Of a stretch of 64,000 bases of DNA, positions 43,914 through 52,072 are shown one piece after another. The stretch is from Microbacterium aurum. Lineage in GTDB: Bacteria; Actinomycetota; Actinomycetes; Actinomycetales; Microbacteriaceae. Every line of letters starts with the position of its first letter. The first letter of the stretch is position 1. Location: the NCBI RefSeq assembly GCF_016907815.1, contig NZ_JAFBCQ010000001.1:1302001-1366000 (forward strand). The letters are read 5' to 3'. The position numbers were made by a program, and so were the translations under genes. The notes beneath the pieces were generated by a model. That model saw only the letters and a list, made by a program, of their open reading frames with translations, was not told the DNA's origin and did no database searches.

Positions 43914-44939
43914 ATGCGAAACGTGGACATCCCCACCGTCCGGGCCCTCCTGCTCTCGCGTGACGACGTGATCGGCGCTGGCCGGTCGGAGCGGCAGCTG
44001 CGCGAGGACGTCGCAGCGGGCATTCTGGTGCGGGTGCACCGCGGGTGGTACATGCTCGCGGAGCACTGGGCCGGGCTGTGGCCGGAATCGCAGCATCTCG
44101 CCCGGGTCGTCGCGGTGAACGACGCCGCCGAGGTCCCGCCCGTCTTCGCGTTCACCTCCGCCGCGGCGATACTGGGTGTCGGCGTGTACCGCGCACGCGT
44201 CATGCGCGTGCACGCGCTGTATCCGGATGCCGAGCGCCGTACCGTCGGCGGTGTCATCCGCCATCGCGGGCAGCTCGATGAGGCCGACATCGTCGAGGTC
44301 GACGGCATCCTGTGCACGTCGCCGCTGCGCACGGCATACGATCTGGCGCGGCTCGCCAGCGCAGAGGTCGCGCTCGTCTTCATCGACGAGATCCTGAGCC
44401 GCATCGGCGGCGACCCGCGCCAGTACGACGTCGCTGCGGCATCCGCGTGGCTCGCGGACCTGACCGAGCGCGTCGACCGGATGCCGGGAGCCCGCGGCAT
44501 CCGTCACGCCCGTTCTCTGCTCGAGGTCGCGGACGGGCGCTCGCAGAAGCCGCTCGAGGTCGTGACCAAGCTGCAGCTGCGCCGACTCGGGTTCGGGCAG
44601 CCGGCGATCCAGGTGCAGGTCGCGGCGCCGAGCCGGGGGTCGTACTGGCTCGACCTCGAGATCCAGGAGGTGGCGACGTTCTACGAGTGCGACGGTGAGG
44701 CCAAGTACACCGACGAGGCGCTGCGCTCCGGGCGGACGCTGGAGGAGGTGCTGCTCGCCGAGAAGCAGCGCGAGGACTGGGTACGCGGCACGACCCGGAA
44801 GGGTTTCGTCCGCGGCGGCAACGCCCATGCCACCAGCCCCGAGGTGCTCGCGGCCCGACTTCGGAGTTTCGGAATCGAGGTTCCGCAGCGCCGATCGGGC
44901 CTGTTTCTGCCGAGGCGGCCCCTTCTGTACGGGCAATAG
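43914..44939 (+). CDS. AbiEi-antitoxin-like / Vsr-DUF559-fold protein
   Basis: A 341-residue protein. The N-terminus (ERQLREDVAAGILVRVHRGWY, about 21-41) is the winged helix of AbiEi/type IV antitoxin-like proteins; the middle (FAFTSAAAILGVGVY) is the AbiEi_4 region; the C-terminus YWLDLEIQEVATFYECDG near 244 followed by KQREDWVRGT resembles the DUF559/Vsr nuclease fold with D..E..K spacing. No toxin gene is adjacent. Its TAG stop lies inside the right flanking repeat. Widespread as an orphan in Microbacteriaceae (family knowledge); function unknown. ATG 43914 has GACGCT six bases upstream. Confidence 0.75.
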   Translation: MRNVDIPTVRALLLSRDDVIGAGRSERQLREDVAAGILVRVHRGWYMLAEHWAGLWPESQHLARVVAVNDAAEVPPVFAFTSAAAILGVGVYRARVMRVHALYPDAERRTVGGVIRHRGQLDEADIVEVDGILCTSPLRTAYDLARLASAEVALVFIDEILSRIGGDPRQYDVAAASAWLADLTERVDRMPGARGIRHARSLLEVADGRSQKPLEVVTKLQLRRLGFGQPAIQVQVAAPSRGSYWLDLEIQEVATFYECDGEAKYTDEALRSGRTLEEVLLAEKQREDWVRGTTRKGFVRGGNAHATSPEVLAARLRSFGIEVPQRRSGLFLPRRPLLYGQ

Positions 44940-45056
44940 TGGGCGCGCTCGGTGACAAGGGGCGCGCTCGGCGACGAGGGGGGCGGGGAGGGGCGGGGCG
45001 GGAGGGAGGGGGGACGCGGGGGCGGGCGCGGATTTGGCGGGGGCGGCGGGGGCGCG
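44930..45056. repeat. Right flanking repeat and G-rich tract
   Basis: 44930-44974 is the partner of the inverted left copy; it contains the end of the gene (LYGQ-stop). 44975-45056 is a nearly uninterrupted purine/G-rich run with many GGG and GGGG blocks, able to form G-quadruplexes, mirroring the pyrimidine tract on the left. It ends at the rplJ promoter. This accounts for much of the 352-bp gap before rplJ. Confidence 0.75.
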
Positions 45057-45062
45057 TAGAGT
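45034..45062 (+). promoter_or_regulatory. rplJ promoter
   Basis: TTGGCG (45034-45039), 17-bp spacer, TAGAGT (45057-45062). The -35 lies in the G-rich tract at the edge of the accessory cassette. Confidence 0.7.
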
Positions 45063-45069
45063 GGACGAA

Positions 45070-45207
45070 GCCAAAGACCGCTGGTCTCGGTGTGCGCGCA
45101 AGCGGATGCCGACGAAGCTCTGCACCACGCAGGGGCCCGCGCAGGTGTCACAGACAGACTCCCGGGAAACCGGATCGAAGCTCCGTGCGCTTGCGCCGGA
45201 GCTTTTT
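45070..45207 (+). promoter_or_regulatory. L10-operon leader with intrinsic attenuator
   Basis: The 5' leader of rplJL. It ends in a perfect 8-bp stem AAGCTCCG (45178-45185)/CGGAGCTT (45197-45204) followed by a T-run (45203-45207), a textbook intrinsic terminator 85 bases before the rplJ start. In other bacteria the L10-L12 complex binds this leader; here that could favour termination. The upstream pairing partner (possible antiterminator) was not resolved. Confidence 0.65.
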
Positions 45208-45291
45208 CGTGTTGTGGGGACGTTCACGAGAGCAGCGACTGCGGCCGACGCCCCGCCACCGCGGAGCGTCTCGTACACACAAGGAGTGGCC

Positions 45292-45807
45292 ATGGCGCAG
45301 AAGGAAGCATCGGTCGCCGAGCTCACGAAGAATTTCGAGGACTCGACCGCCGTTCTGCTGACCGAGTACCGCGGTCTGACGGTTGCGGAGCTCAAGGAGC
45401 TTCGCAGCAGCATCCGTCAGGACGCGGAGTACGCCGTGGTGAAGAACACGCTGACCAAGATCGCGGCGCGCAACGCCGGGGTCGAGGGGCTGGACGACGA
45501 CCTCAAGGGTCCGTCGGCCATCGCCTTCGTGCACGGTGACCCGGTCGCCGTCGCGAAGGGTCTGCGTGCCTTCGCCAAGGCACACCCTCTGCTGGTGATC
45601 AAGGGCGGCTACTTCGACGGTGCCGCGCTCTCGCCTGCCGAGGTGAACAAGCTCGCCGATCTCGAGAGCCGTGAAGTCCTGCTGGCGAAGCTCGCCGGTG
45701 CGATGAAGGCCTCGCTGACCAAGGCGGCCTACGTCTTCAACGCGCTGCCGTCGAAGGCCGTTCGCACGGTCGACGCGCTGCGTGAGAAGCAGGAGTCCGC
45801 GGCCTGA
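45292..45807 (+). CDS. rplJ: 50S ribosomal protein L10
   Basis: A 171-residue L10: [20 protein letters not shown] at 7-26, [28 protein letters not shown], and a C-terminal helix that binds L7/L12 dimers. AAGGAG lies upstream of ATG 45292; the reading frame is open further upstream but covers the leader. Paired with rplL. Confidence 0.98.
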   Translation: MAQKEASVAELTKNFEDSTAVLLTEYRGLTVAELKELRSSIRQDAEYAVVKNTLTKIAARNAGVEGLDDDLKGPSAIAFVHGDPVAVAKGLRAFAKAHPLLVIKGGYFDGAALSPAEVNKLADLESREVLLAKLAGAMKASLTKAAYVFNALPSKAVRTVDALREKQESAA

Positions 45808-45851
45808 CTCAGGGCCTCGGCGTAGAACAACCCCAATCAAGGAGATACATC

Positions 45852-46241
45852 ATGGCAAAGCTCAGCACTGAGGAGCTGCTCGACGCGTTCAAGGAGCTCA
45901 CGCTCATCGAGCTGTCCGAGTTCGTCAAGGCGTTCGAGGAGACCTTCGACGTCACCGCCGCCGCCCCCGTCGCGGTCGCCGCTGCCGGCGCTCCCGCCGG
46001 TGGTGCCCCCGCCGAGGAGGCCGAGGAGAAGGACTCGTTCGACGTCATCCTCGAGGCCGCCGGCGACAAGAAGATCCAGGTCATCAAGGTCGTCCGCGAG
46101 CTCACCTCGCTCGGCCTCGGCGAGGCCAAGGCCGTCGTCGACGGCGCTCCGAAGGCTGTCCTGGAGGGCGCCAACAAGGAGACCGCCGAGAAGGCCAAGG
46201 CTGCCCTCGAGGAGGCCGGCGCTTCGGTGACCCTGAAGTAA
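45852..46241 (+). CDS. rplL: 50S ribosomal protein L7/L12
   Basis: A 129-residue L12: N-terminal dimerisation domain ([20 protein letters not shown]), Ala-rich hinge near 35-52, and the conserved C-terminal [21 protein letters not shown] and [14 protein letters not shown]. Recruits translation factors. AAGGAG precedes the ATG; a strong terminator follows 15 bases after the stop. Confidence 0.98.
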   Translation: MAKLSTEELLDAFKELTLIELSEFVKAFEETFDVTAAAPVAVAAAGAPAGGAPAEEAEEKDSFDVILEAAGDKKIQVIKVVRELTSLGLGEAKAVVDGAPKAVLEGANKETAEKAKAALEEAGASVTLK

Positions 46242-46256
46242 TCTCGCTCTGCGAAC

Positions 46257-46291
46257 AAGAAGGCCCCGGATGCTGTATCCGGGGCCTTCTT
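46257..46291 (+). terminator. Terminator of the rplJL operon
   Basis: Perfect 15-bp stem (46257-46271 and 46277-46291) with a five-base loop; the 3' arm ends in TTCTT. It lies between convergent rplL and the GH-J gene (stop at 46319) and could serve both. Confidence 0.9.
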
Positions 46292-46318
46292 CGTATGTCG
46301 CGATCAGTCCGCGACCGC

Positions 46319-47275
46319 TCAGGGCCGCTGCACCACGAGTCGATCGCCCTGCGACGCCACCGGCATCGGATCGGTGACACCGCCGACCAACTCGCCGTCG
46401 GCATCCATGTGTCGGAACGCGAAGAACAGCCACGCGCCGTCGTCACGTCGGCGCAGGAGGCGACCGACGTACAGGTCGTCGTCGGCGAGGGGATACGCCT
46501 CGTCGATGCGGTAGGGGCCGGTGAGGGAATCCGCAGGTGCGGCCCAGATCGCGCCGCGCGGGTACTGCGCGCGCCGGCGCTCGGACGCCTGCGGCGGCAG
46601 GCACACGAACAGCAGTACCGGTCGTCCGTCGATCTCCTCGACCTGCATGACCTCGAGCTGGCCGAAGCCGTTCTCGACGGGCTCGCTCAGCGGCGGCAGC
46701 ACCCTCCACGAGCGCAGGTCGGGGGAGACGGCATGGCCGACGACGCCCCGCGTGAGCGATTCGCCTTCGGTCGCGCGCGCCGTCACCAGCAGATGCCAGC
46801 CGTCGCCGTCGGGGTCGCGGAACACCCAGGGGTCGCGCCGGGTCTCTTCGTTCCACGGCGAGTTCCCGGCGAGCTCGTACCACCGCGGGTCGGATTCGAC
46901 GACCGGGTTGTCGGGCGCCCTGTGCCAGGTCATGAGGTCGGTCGAGGTCGCGTAGCCGAGCCGCTGCACATTGCGTCCGTCCTCGAAACGCACCCCCGTG
47001 TAGAACAGGTACCAGAGCCCGTCGTCGCCGCGGACGACGCTGCCGGTCCAGGTCGCGGTCTCGTCGAAGGCGGGCGCGTCGGCGCGCACGAGTGCGTCCG
47101 CGACGCGCGTCCATGACACCAGGTCGTCCGAGACGGCGTGCCCGATCGACGCGCGCAGATGTCGGCGGTCGGGGTCGTGGAGCGCGCGGGAGGCGTACAG
47201 GAAGAACAGATGGTACCGCTCGCCGTCGTCGGCGAGCCAGAAGTCCCACACCCAGGAGTCGGGCAGGTCGAACAC
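46319..47275 (-). CDS. GH-J clan glycoside hydrolase (GH32/GH68-like beta-fructosidase)
   Basis: A 318-residue five-bladed beta-propeller enzyme. Likely catalytic points: the N-terminal DSWVWDFWLADDG replaces the usual WMNDPNG nucleophile region, RRDPWVFRDPDG provides the stabilising Asp (RDP), and GQLEVMQVEEIDG the acid/base Glu. WTGSVV is also typical. Probably releases fructose or a related sugar from an oligosaccharide; no signal peptide, so intracellular. GTG start with AAGGAGG upstream; it follows lacI by 14 bp. Confidence 0.82.
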   Translation of the reverse strand: MFDLPDSWVWDFWLADDGERYHLFFLYASRALHDPDRRHLRASIGHAVSDDLVSWTRVADALVRADAPAFDETATWTGSVVRGDDGLWYLFYTGVRFEDGRNVQRLGYATSTDLMTWHRAPDNPVVESDPRWYELAGNSPWNEETRRDPWVFRDPDGDGWHLLVTARATEGESLTRGVVGHAVSPDLRSWRVLPPLSEPVENGFGQLEVMQVEEIDGRPVLLFVCLPPQASERRRAQYPRGAIWAAPADSLTGPYRIDEAYPLADDDLYVGRLLRRRDDGAWLFFAFRHMDADGELVGGVTDPMPVASQGDRLVVQRP

Positions 47276-47289
47276 GGAGCCTCCTTCGG

Positions 47290-48336
47290 CTACTCGCCCC
47301 GCACCCGACTGTCGATGACGACGGCGGAGCGGCGGGGGTCGAGGGCGGCGGTCGAATTGCGGACGATGAGCTGCGACGGCATCCGCACCACACGCATCGG
47401 GCGGCTCGGATCGTCGAGGTGCTCGAGCAGCAGCTGCACGGCGACGCGGCCCTGCTCGCGCGGGGACTGGCGCAGCGTCGTGAGAGAGAACATGTCGGCG
47501 AACTCGTGGTCGTCGATGCCGATGACGCTGAGGTCGCTCGGCACCTGCACGCCGAGCCGGCGCGCGGCGATGATCGTCCCGATCGCGACTTCGTCGCACG
47601 TGGCGACGATCGCCGTGGGGCGGTTGCGCACATCGCCGAGCGCGTCGACGGCCGCGGCATAGCCGCCCGGCATCGTCACCTCCGAGACGATGTGCACGGC
47701 GTGGTTCGACAGTCCGGCATCCTCCATCGCCCCGAAGTACCCGCTCAGCCGGCGGCGGTCGACCTGCGCCCAGTGCGTCGTCACGCCTCCGCCGACGAAC
47801 GCGATGTCGCGGTGCCCGAGGGCGACGAGGTGTTCCGTCGCCCGGCGGGCGACGTAGTCGTCGTCGATCTCGACGACCGTCGTCTCCTCGCCCGATCCCA
47901 CGACGCTCACGACGGGCCGGCCGATCGAGAGGAGGCGGTCGATCTCGTCGTGGTCGGGTTCGAGACCGACGGCGATGAGTCCGTCGAATCGCTTGCGGGC
48001 GAGGAAGTCCTCGAAGATCCGGTTGCGCCCGTCGGTGCCGGGCTTTGCGTCGTAGAGCGTGAGGTCCAGGCCCCGCTGCAGGAGGGACTGCTGGAGGCCC
48101 TCGAGCACTTCGGCGAAGAACCACCGGTTCACGTACGGCATGACGACGCCGATGTTCTGCGTGCGTCCGGTCGCGAGGCTCACGGCGCTCGTGGACGGCA
48201 CGTAGCCGAGCGACGAGGCGGCCGCCATCACGCGCCGACGCGTGTCGTCGGAGACGTAGCCGGTGCCTCCGAGCGCGCGGCTCGCCGTCGATTTCGATAC
48301 TCCCGCAAGGCGGGCGACTTCCGCGATCCCGCTCAC
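47290..48336 (-). CDS. LacI-family sugar-responsive repressor
   Basis: A 348-residue LacI regulator: SGIAEVARLAGVSKSTASRA at 2-21 is the helix-turn-helix plus hinge, then a periplasmic-binding-protein-like effector domain (NIGVVMPYVNRWFFAEVLEG). Cotranscribed with the hydrolase and divergent from the ABC importer. Two candidate operators lie in the 252-bp intergenic region. GTG start. Confidence 0.92.
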   Translation of the reverse strand: MSGIAEVARLAGVSKSTASRALGGTGYVSDDTRRRVMAAASSLGYVPSTSAVSLATGRTQNIGVVMPYVNRWFFAEVLEGLQQSLLQRGLDLTLYDAKPGTDGRNRIFEDFLARKRFDGLIAVGLEPDHDEIDRLLSIGRPVVSVVGSGEETTVVEIDDDYVARRATEHLVALGHRDIAFVGGGVTTHWAQVDRRRLSGYFGAMEDAGLSNHAVHIVSEVTMPGGYAAAVDALGDVRNRPTAIVATCDEVAIGTIIAARRLGVQVPSDLSVIGIDDHEFADMFSLTTLRQSPREQGRVAVQLLLEHLDDPSRPMRVVRMPSQLIVRNSTAALDPRRSAVVIDSRVRGE

Positions 48337-48418
48337 TCTGACTCACCACCTCGTGGTCACTTGCCCGTCCGCGGCCTGGTGCGGTTCCGTGTCAGCATAC
48401 GAGATTTCGTCGAATCTG

Positions 48419-48538
48419 GGAACGGTTCCAGGTGATGTCGTGTCGCGAATGTCGCGGAATCGCAACGATCGCCGATCATCCCGACATTCACGGTTGTGCG
48501 ATCCAGTCGCATCCAATACCTTGTGTGGAAGCGGTTCC
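48419..48538. promoter_or_regulatory. LacI operators and importer promoter
   Basis: GGAACGGTTCC (48419-48429, perfect around a central base) and GGAAGCGGTTCC (48527-48538, 10 of 12 symmetric), both in the usual LacI-family style. Plus-strand TTGTGC (48494-48499), 17 bp, TACCTT (48517-48522) is a weak candidate promoter that would place the second operator at the transcription start. Confidence 0.6.
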
Positions 48539-48588
48539 CGAAACGACCGCACCGCGAAGTCTCGTGGACTCAAGGAGGAGAAGCACAC

Positions 48589-49920
48589 ATGGGCATGTCA
48601 CAGCACAGACGTATCCTGGCGCCGATGATGGCGCTCGGCGTCGTCGGCCTGGCGCTCGCTGGCTGCACCGGCGGGGGCGGCGACGGCGGCGACGGCGGTG
48701 GAGGCAGCGGCGAGACCATCACCATCATGGGTGGGTTCACCGACGCACAGGCCGAAGCGTTCCAGGCGGATCTCGACAAGTGGGGTGAGACCTCCGGCAT
48801 CAAGGTGTCGTACGACGGCAACACCGACTTCCAGACGGCCGTGATCGCACGCGCGACCGCCGGCAACCCGCCGGACATCGCGATCTACCCGCAGCCGGGC
48901 GTCCTGAAGAGCCAGACCCAGCAGCTCTTCCCGCTCGAGGACCTCGGCATCGACGTCGAGGCGATCACCGCCGACGAGGCCAACGGCCTCGGAGAGATCG
49001 CGGTCGTCGACGGCCAGACCTTCGGTCTGCCGTACTCGATCAACGTCAAGTCGCTCGTCTGGTACAACCCGGCGGCGTTCGAGGCCGCGGGCCTGACGGT
49101 GCCGACGACGGATGCCGAGATGACGGCACTTCAGCAGCAGATCATCGACGAGGGCCTCGGATACCCGTGGTGCGTCGGTCTCGAATCGGGTGCCGCGACC
49201 GGCTGGCCGGCGACGGACTGGCTCGAGGAGTACGTCCTGCGCTACGGCGGACTCGAGGACTACAACGCCTGGATCGCCGGCGACATCCTCTTCAACAGCG
49301 ACCTCGTGAACGAGGCCGGCGACAAGGTTGCCACGGAGCTTCTCGCAGAGGGCAAGGTCAACGGCGGCGGCGCCGCCGCGGCGACCACCGCCTTCCAGAC
49401 GGCCGGCAACCAGCTGTTCGTCGAGGGCAAGGACAACGGTCAGTGCTTCATGATGCGTCAGGGGTCGTTCATCGCGGACTTCTTCCCGGATGACATCAAG
49501 GCGCAGATCGCCGAGAACGACCTGACGAACATCGACTTCTTCCAGCTCCCGGCCCCCGAGGGTGCGGAGCAGGCGATGCTCGGCGGTGGCGACCTCGTGG
49601 GTGCCTTCACCGACTCGGACGAGGTCAAGCAGGTCGTGGAGTACATCACCGGCAAGGAGTTCGGCACGAACGGGTACGCCAGCCAGGCGATCTTCCTCTC
49701 GCCGCACAACGACTTCGACACCTCGTTCTACACGACGGAGTTCCAGAAGAAGGCGCAGGAGCTGCTCGCCGGCTCTGAGATCTTCGGCTTCGACGCGTCG
49801 GACCAGATGCCGGGTGAAGTCGGCTCCGGCACCGAGTGGAGCGAGCTGACCAGCTGGTTCGCCGGGCAGAAGACGATGGAGCAGGCCTTCGACGCGATCG
49901 ACGCGTCGTGGCCGCGGTGA
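48589..49920 (+). CDS. Sugar ABC transporter substrate-binding lipoprotein (AglE-like)
   Basis: A 443-residue extracytoplasmic binding protein with a lipobox LALAGC and a Gly-rich linker, then a family-1 solute-binding fold (GGFTDAQAEAFQADLDKWGE). Sequence style matches the alpha-glucoside-type AglE group, which binds alpha-linked di- and trisaccharides. AAGGAGGAG precedes ATG 48589. Followed by two permeases; no ATPase is present, so a shared MsmK-like ATPase encoded elsewhere is expected. Confidence 0.9.
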   Translation: MGMSQHRRILAPMMALGVVGLALAGCTGGGGDGGDGGGGSGETITIMGGFTDAQAEAFQADLDKWGETSGIKVSYDGNTDFQTAVIARATAGNPPDIAIYPQPGVLKSQTQQLFPLEDLGIDVEAITADEANGLGEIAVVDGQTFGLPYSINVKSLVWYNPAAFEAAGLTVPTTDAEMTALQQQIIDEGLGYPWCVGLESGAATGWPATDWLEEYVLRYGGLEDYNAWIAGDILFNSDLVNEAGDKVATELLAEGKVNGGGAAAATTAFQTAGNQLFVEGKDNGQCFMMRQGSFIADFFPDDIKAQIAENDLTNIDFFQLPAPEGAEQAMLGGGDLVGAFTDSDEVKQVVEYITGKEFGTNGYASQAIFLSPHNDFDTSFYTTEFQKKAQELLAGSEIFGFDASDQMPGEVGSGTEWSELTSWFAGQKTMEQAFDAIDASWPR

Positions 49921-50027
49921 TCTCCCGCCGTCGCATCGCATAGCGAAGGAGCGGCGCAGGCACTGTGCGCCGGCGCCGCTCCCCGCTAGCATCACCATCA
50001 ACCTCACAACGACGTCAGGCGGTCTCG

Positions 50028-51026
50028 ATGGGTCCCATCATCAGTGCAGTCGTATCCGTGGTCCTGGGCCTCGGTGTCTCGTTCCTCATCTTCTTCCTCC
50101 TCAACTTCGTCGTCGAGAAGACGCACGACCGGACGAAGACGCGGCTTCTGCCGTACGTCTTCCTGCTCCCGGTCATCCTTCTCGTCGCCGTGTTCCTGCT
50201 CTATCCGGCTCTGCGCACGTTCGTGGAGAGCTTCATGGAGGCGAGTCAGCGACGCGGCGAAGGCTCGACGTTCGTCGGGCTCGACAACTACATCTCGCTC
50301 TTCACGGACCCGAACTTCCTCGGCGTCCTGCTCAACAACCTGCTGTGGGTCATCGTCGTGCCGACCGCGGCGGTCCTCATCGGTCTCCTGGTCGCGATCC
50401 TGACCGATCGCCTCGGCAAGAAGCGCGAGACCACGTTCAAGTCGATCATCTTCCTCCCGATGGCCATCAGTGGCGTCGCCGCGGCCGTCACCTGGCGCTT
50501 CATCTACTTCTACGCACCACCGGGCAACCCCCAGATCTATCTCCTCAATGCGATCTGGACGGGGGTCACCGGCAACGATCCGGTCCCGTGGCTCACGATC
50601 GACGCGGGGCGCCTCAACAGCTTCCTGCTCATGTTCATCGTCATCTGGCTGCAGGTCGGTTTCGCAATGGTCCTGCTCTCGGCAGCCATCAAAGGCGTGC
50701 CCGAAGAGACGATCGAGGCCGCTCGCCTCGACGGCGCGAGTGAGCGGAAGGCCTTCTTCCTCGTGATCGTCCCGCAGATCCGCGGCACGGTGCTCGCCGT
50801 CTTCGTCACAGTCACGATCTTCGTGATGAAGAGCTTCGACATCATCTATGCGATGACGGGCGGGCAGTACAACACGAGCGTGCTGGTGGTCGAGTTCTAC
50901 GCACAGCTGTTCAGCTTCCAGAACCCGGGCAAGGCCGCTGCGGTCGTGATCGTCCTCATGATCGCGGTCATCCCGCTCATCGTCTACCAGATCCGTTCCT
51001 ACAAGTCGCAGGAGGAACTCCGATGA
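50028..51026 (+). CDS. Sugar ABC transporter permease (AglF/MalF-like)
   Basis: A 332-residue inner-membrane permease with about seven or eight helices and the EAA loop EETIEAARLDGASERKAFFL near 228, the contact site for the ATPase. N-terminal extra helix (SVVLGLGVSFLIFFLLNFVV) as in AglF. ATG 50028 is chosen as it begins this helix. Coupled to the next permease by ATGA. Confidence 0.92.
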   Translation: MGPIISAVVSVVLGLGVSFLIFFLLNFVVEKTHDRTKTRLLPYVFLLPVILLVAVFLLYPALRTFVESFMEASQRRGEGSTFVGLDNYISLFTDPNFLGVLLNNLLWVIVVPTAAVLIGLLVAILTDRLGKKRETTFKSIIFLPMAISGVAAAVTWRFIYFYAPPGNPQIYLLNAIWTGVTGNDPVPWLTIDAGRLNSFLLMFIVIWLQVGFAMVLLSAAIKGVPEETIEAARLDGASERKAFFLVIVPQIRGTVLAVFVTVTIFVMKSFDIIYAMTGGQYNTSVLVVEFYAQLFSFQNPGKAAAVVIVLMIAVIPLIVYQIRSYKSQEELR

Positions 51027-51979
51027 CCATCGTTCCCACTCCGATCGTCGACGAGGACTCGGGCAAACGCGAGATCGTCGACCTCGACAAGAAGTCGAAG
51101 AAGCGGCTCAACAAGGACGGCACCGAGAAGGGCAAGCCCCGCGTCCTGATCACCATCATCATGGGGATCATCGCGGTCGCCTGGCTCTTCCCGCTCCTCG
51201 GACTGCTCATCACGAGCCTCCGCCCCCGCGCGGACGTGGAGGCGACCGGGTGGTGGACCGCGATCCTCAACCCGTTCCAGACGACGTGGACCCTGGAGCC
51301 GTTCGCCCAGGCCTGGGACGCGCTGGATGCCGGGACGACGTTCTGGAACTCCGCTGCGGTCACCATTCCCGCGACGGTGCTCCCGGTGATGTTCGCGGCC
51401 ATGGCCGCGTACGCCTTCACGTTCTTCCAGTTCCCCGGCAAGGAGATCTACTTCGCGGTCATCCTCGGCCTCATGGTCGTGCCCATCCAGATCGCGGTGA
51501 TCCCGATCCTCCAGCTGTTCGTGTGGTTCGGAAACACGACCGGCATCCAGATCATCGGGCAGTATCAGGCCGCCTGGATCGTGCACGCCACATTCGCGCT
51601 GCCGTTGGCGATCTACATCCTGCGCAACTACATGCAGACTCTGCCGAACTCGCTGATCGAGGCGGCGAAGATCGACGGTGCAAGCCACTTCCAGATCTTC
51701 TGGCGGCTCATCGTTCCGATGTCGGTGCCCGCACTGGCCTCGTTCGCGATCTTCCAGTTCCTGTGGGTGTGGAACGACTTCTTCGTCGCGTACCTGTTCA
51801 TCCAGAGCGGTCCGAACCAGGTGCTGACGCAGGGGCTGTACACGCTGCTGGGCCAGTACGGCCAGGGCTGGCAGCGCGTGGCGGCCGGCTCGTTCATCAC
51901 CCTCGTGGTGCCGCTCGCGATCTTCTTCGGTCTGCAGCGGTTCTTCGTGCGCGGCCTGACGGCCGGCTCGGTCAAGTAG
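51023..51979 (+). CDS. Sugar ABC transporter permease (AglG/MalG-like)
   Basis: A 318-residue permease with six helices after a charged, Lys-rich N-terminal 40 residues; EAA loop LIEAAKIDGASHFQIFWRLI near 212. Partner of the preceding permease. ATG overlaps the upstream stop (ATGA at 51023). Confidence 0.93.
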   Translation: MTIVPTPIVDEDSGKREIVDLDKKSKKRLNKDGTEKGKPRVLITIIMGIIAVAWLFPLLGLLITSLRPRADVEATGWWTAILNPFQTTWTLEPFAQAWDALDAGTTFWNSAAVTIPATVLPVMFAAMAAYAFTFFQFPGKEIYFAVILGLMVVPIQIAVIPILQLFVWFGNTTGIQIIGQYQAAWIVHATFALPLAIYILRNYMQTLPNSLIEAAKIDGASHFQIFWRLIVPMSVPALASFAIFQFLWVWNDFFVAYLFIQSGPNQVLTQGLYTLLGQYGQGWQRVAAGSFITLVVPLAIFFGLQRFFVRGLTAGSVK

Positions 51980-51993
51980 TCGTCACGAACCGC

Positions 51994-52026
51994 AGAGGGC
52001 CGGGAGCGCAACGCTCCCGGCCCTCT
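51994..52026. terminator. Bidirectional terminator between importer and alpha-galactosidase
   Basis: Perfect 15-bp GC-rich stem (51994-52008/52012-52026) with a CAA loop, between convergent genes. Confidence 0.85.
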
Positions 52027-52072
52027 CGCTGTGCGCGGGGTTTCAGCCCACCGCCCTGCAGTCCACCGCCGT

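Noticed and set aside
43914..44939. Complete type IV toxin-antitoxin system
   Set aside because: Only the AbiEi-like protein is present; no AbiEii-type nucleotidyltransferase toxin lies on either side.
45034..45291. Extended N-terminus of L10 in the open frame from 45034
   Set aside because: This region holds the promoter and attenuator; L10 starts at 45292 with a good ribosome-binding site and family-length product.
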